Below are positions 4,964-5,011 of a stretch of 5,011 bases of DNA, in pieces (the first letter of the stretch is position 1; every line of letters starts with the position of its first letter). The notes under the pieces are model-generated. The model made no database searches, was not told the DNA's origin, and worked only from the letters and a program-made list of their open reading frames with translations. The DNA is from an uncultured Collinsella sp. Its GTDB lineage: Bacteria; Actinomycetota; Coriobacteriia; Coriobacteriales; Coriobacteriaceae. The translations under genes and the position numbers were made by a program. The stretch covers positions 1-5,011 of the forward strand of contig URWS01000134.1 of assembly GCA_900551605.1 (NCBI GenBank), written 5' to 3'.

Positions 4964-5011
4964 CTGTCTCTTATACACATCTCCGAGCCCACGAGACTAA
5001 GGCGAATCTCG
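4964..5011. other. Nextera read-2 adapter, index and P7 start
   Basis: CTGTCTCTTATACACATCT (4964-4982) is the full inverted Tn5 mosaic end. CCGAGCCCACGAGAC (4983-4997) is the Nextera read-2 part, TAAGGCGA (4998-5005) matches the N701 index as I remember it, and ATCTCG (5006-5011) begins the P7 sequence. None of it is genomic. Its minus-strand translation starts MGSEMCIRDR, a well-known artefact peptide in protein databases. Confidence 0.98.

Noticed and set aside
4564..4992. Minus-strand open frame of 142 codons opposite the PIN gene
   Set aside because: It begins inside the adapter (MGSEMCIRDR artefact) and is the low-complexity antisense shadow of the PIN gene.
1..5011. CRISPR array, insertion sequence, or phage attachment site
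   Set aside because: No regularly spaced repeats, transposase-like frames, integrase, or flanking duplications were seen; the terminal mosaic ends are library adapters, not a natural Tn5.

Overview
The window is a fragment of a GC-rich bacterial genome that most resembles a gut member of the Coriobacteriia, with Collinsella as my best guess. That guess rests on the protein style and codon use, an anaerobic formate-hydrogen gene set, and the type of toxin-antitoxin module present; no phylogenetic marker gene is in view. Both ends are sequencing adapter rather than genome. Bases 1-13 are the tail of the Tn5/Nextera mosaic end. Bases 4964-5011 are a full mosaic end, the read-2 adapter, an 8-base index and the start of the P7 sequence. 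Real sequence therefore runs from 14 to 4963.

Bases 14-3752 carry one minus-strand operon, read right to left. It encodes a HydN-like four-cluster ferredoxin (3752-3234), a selenocysteine-containing formate dehydrogenase H, FdhF (3159-937), a HyfA-like four-cluster ferredoxin (858-241), and the first 78 residues of a HyfB-like antiporter-type membrane subunit (248 down to the contig end). The order hydN-fdhF-hyfA-hyfB points to a formate hydrogenlyase of the hydrogenase-4 (Hyf, FHL-2) type. In such a complex FdhF oxidises formate to CO2, electrons pass through HydN/HyfA-type iron-sulfur proteins, and a membrane [NiFe] hydrogenase makes H2. The hydrogenase catalytic subunits would lie beyond the left end. 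FdhF is interrupted by an in-frame TGA at exactly codon 140, the selenocysteine position of E. coli FdhF, and a SECIS-like hairpin follows directly. An automatic gene caller would split it in two.

Bases 3753-4181 hold no convincing gene. This divergent regulatory region contains a structured hydN leader that may mask the ribosome-binding site, a terminator-like hairpin on the plus strand with no obvious gene ahead of it, an imperfect inverted repeat, and a plausible promoter plus palindrome before the next module.

Bases 4182-4963 encode a plus-strand type II toxin-antitoxin pair: a RelB/DinJ-family ribbon-helix-helix antitoxin overlapping by 8 bases a PIN-domain (VapC-like) toxin. The toxin's 3' end is lost in the adapter. 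The strongest observations are the selenocysteine FdhF with its SECIS, the RelB-type/PIN pairing, the possible RNA switch ahead of hydN, and the adapter contamination.
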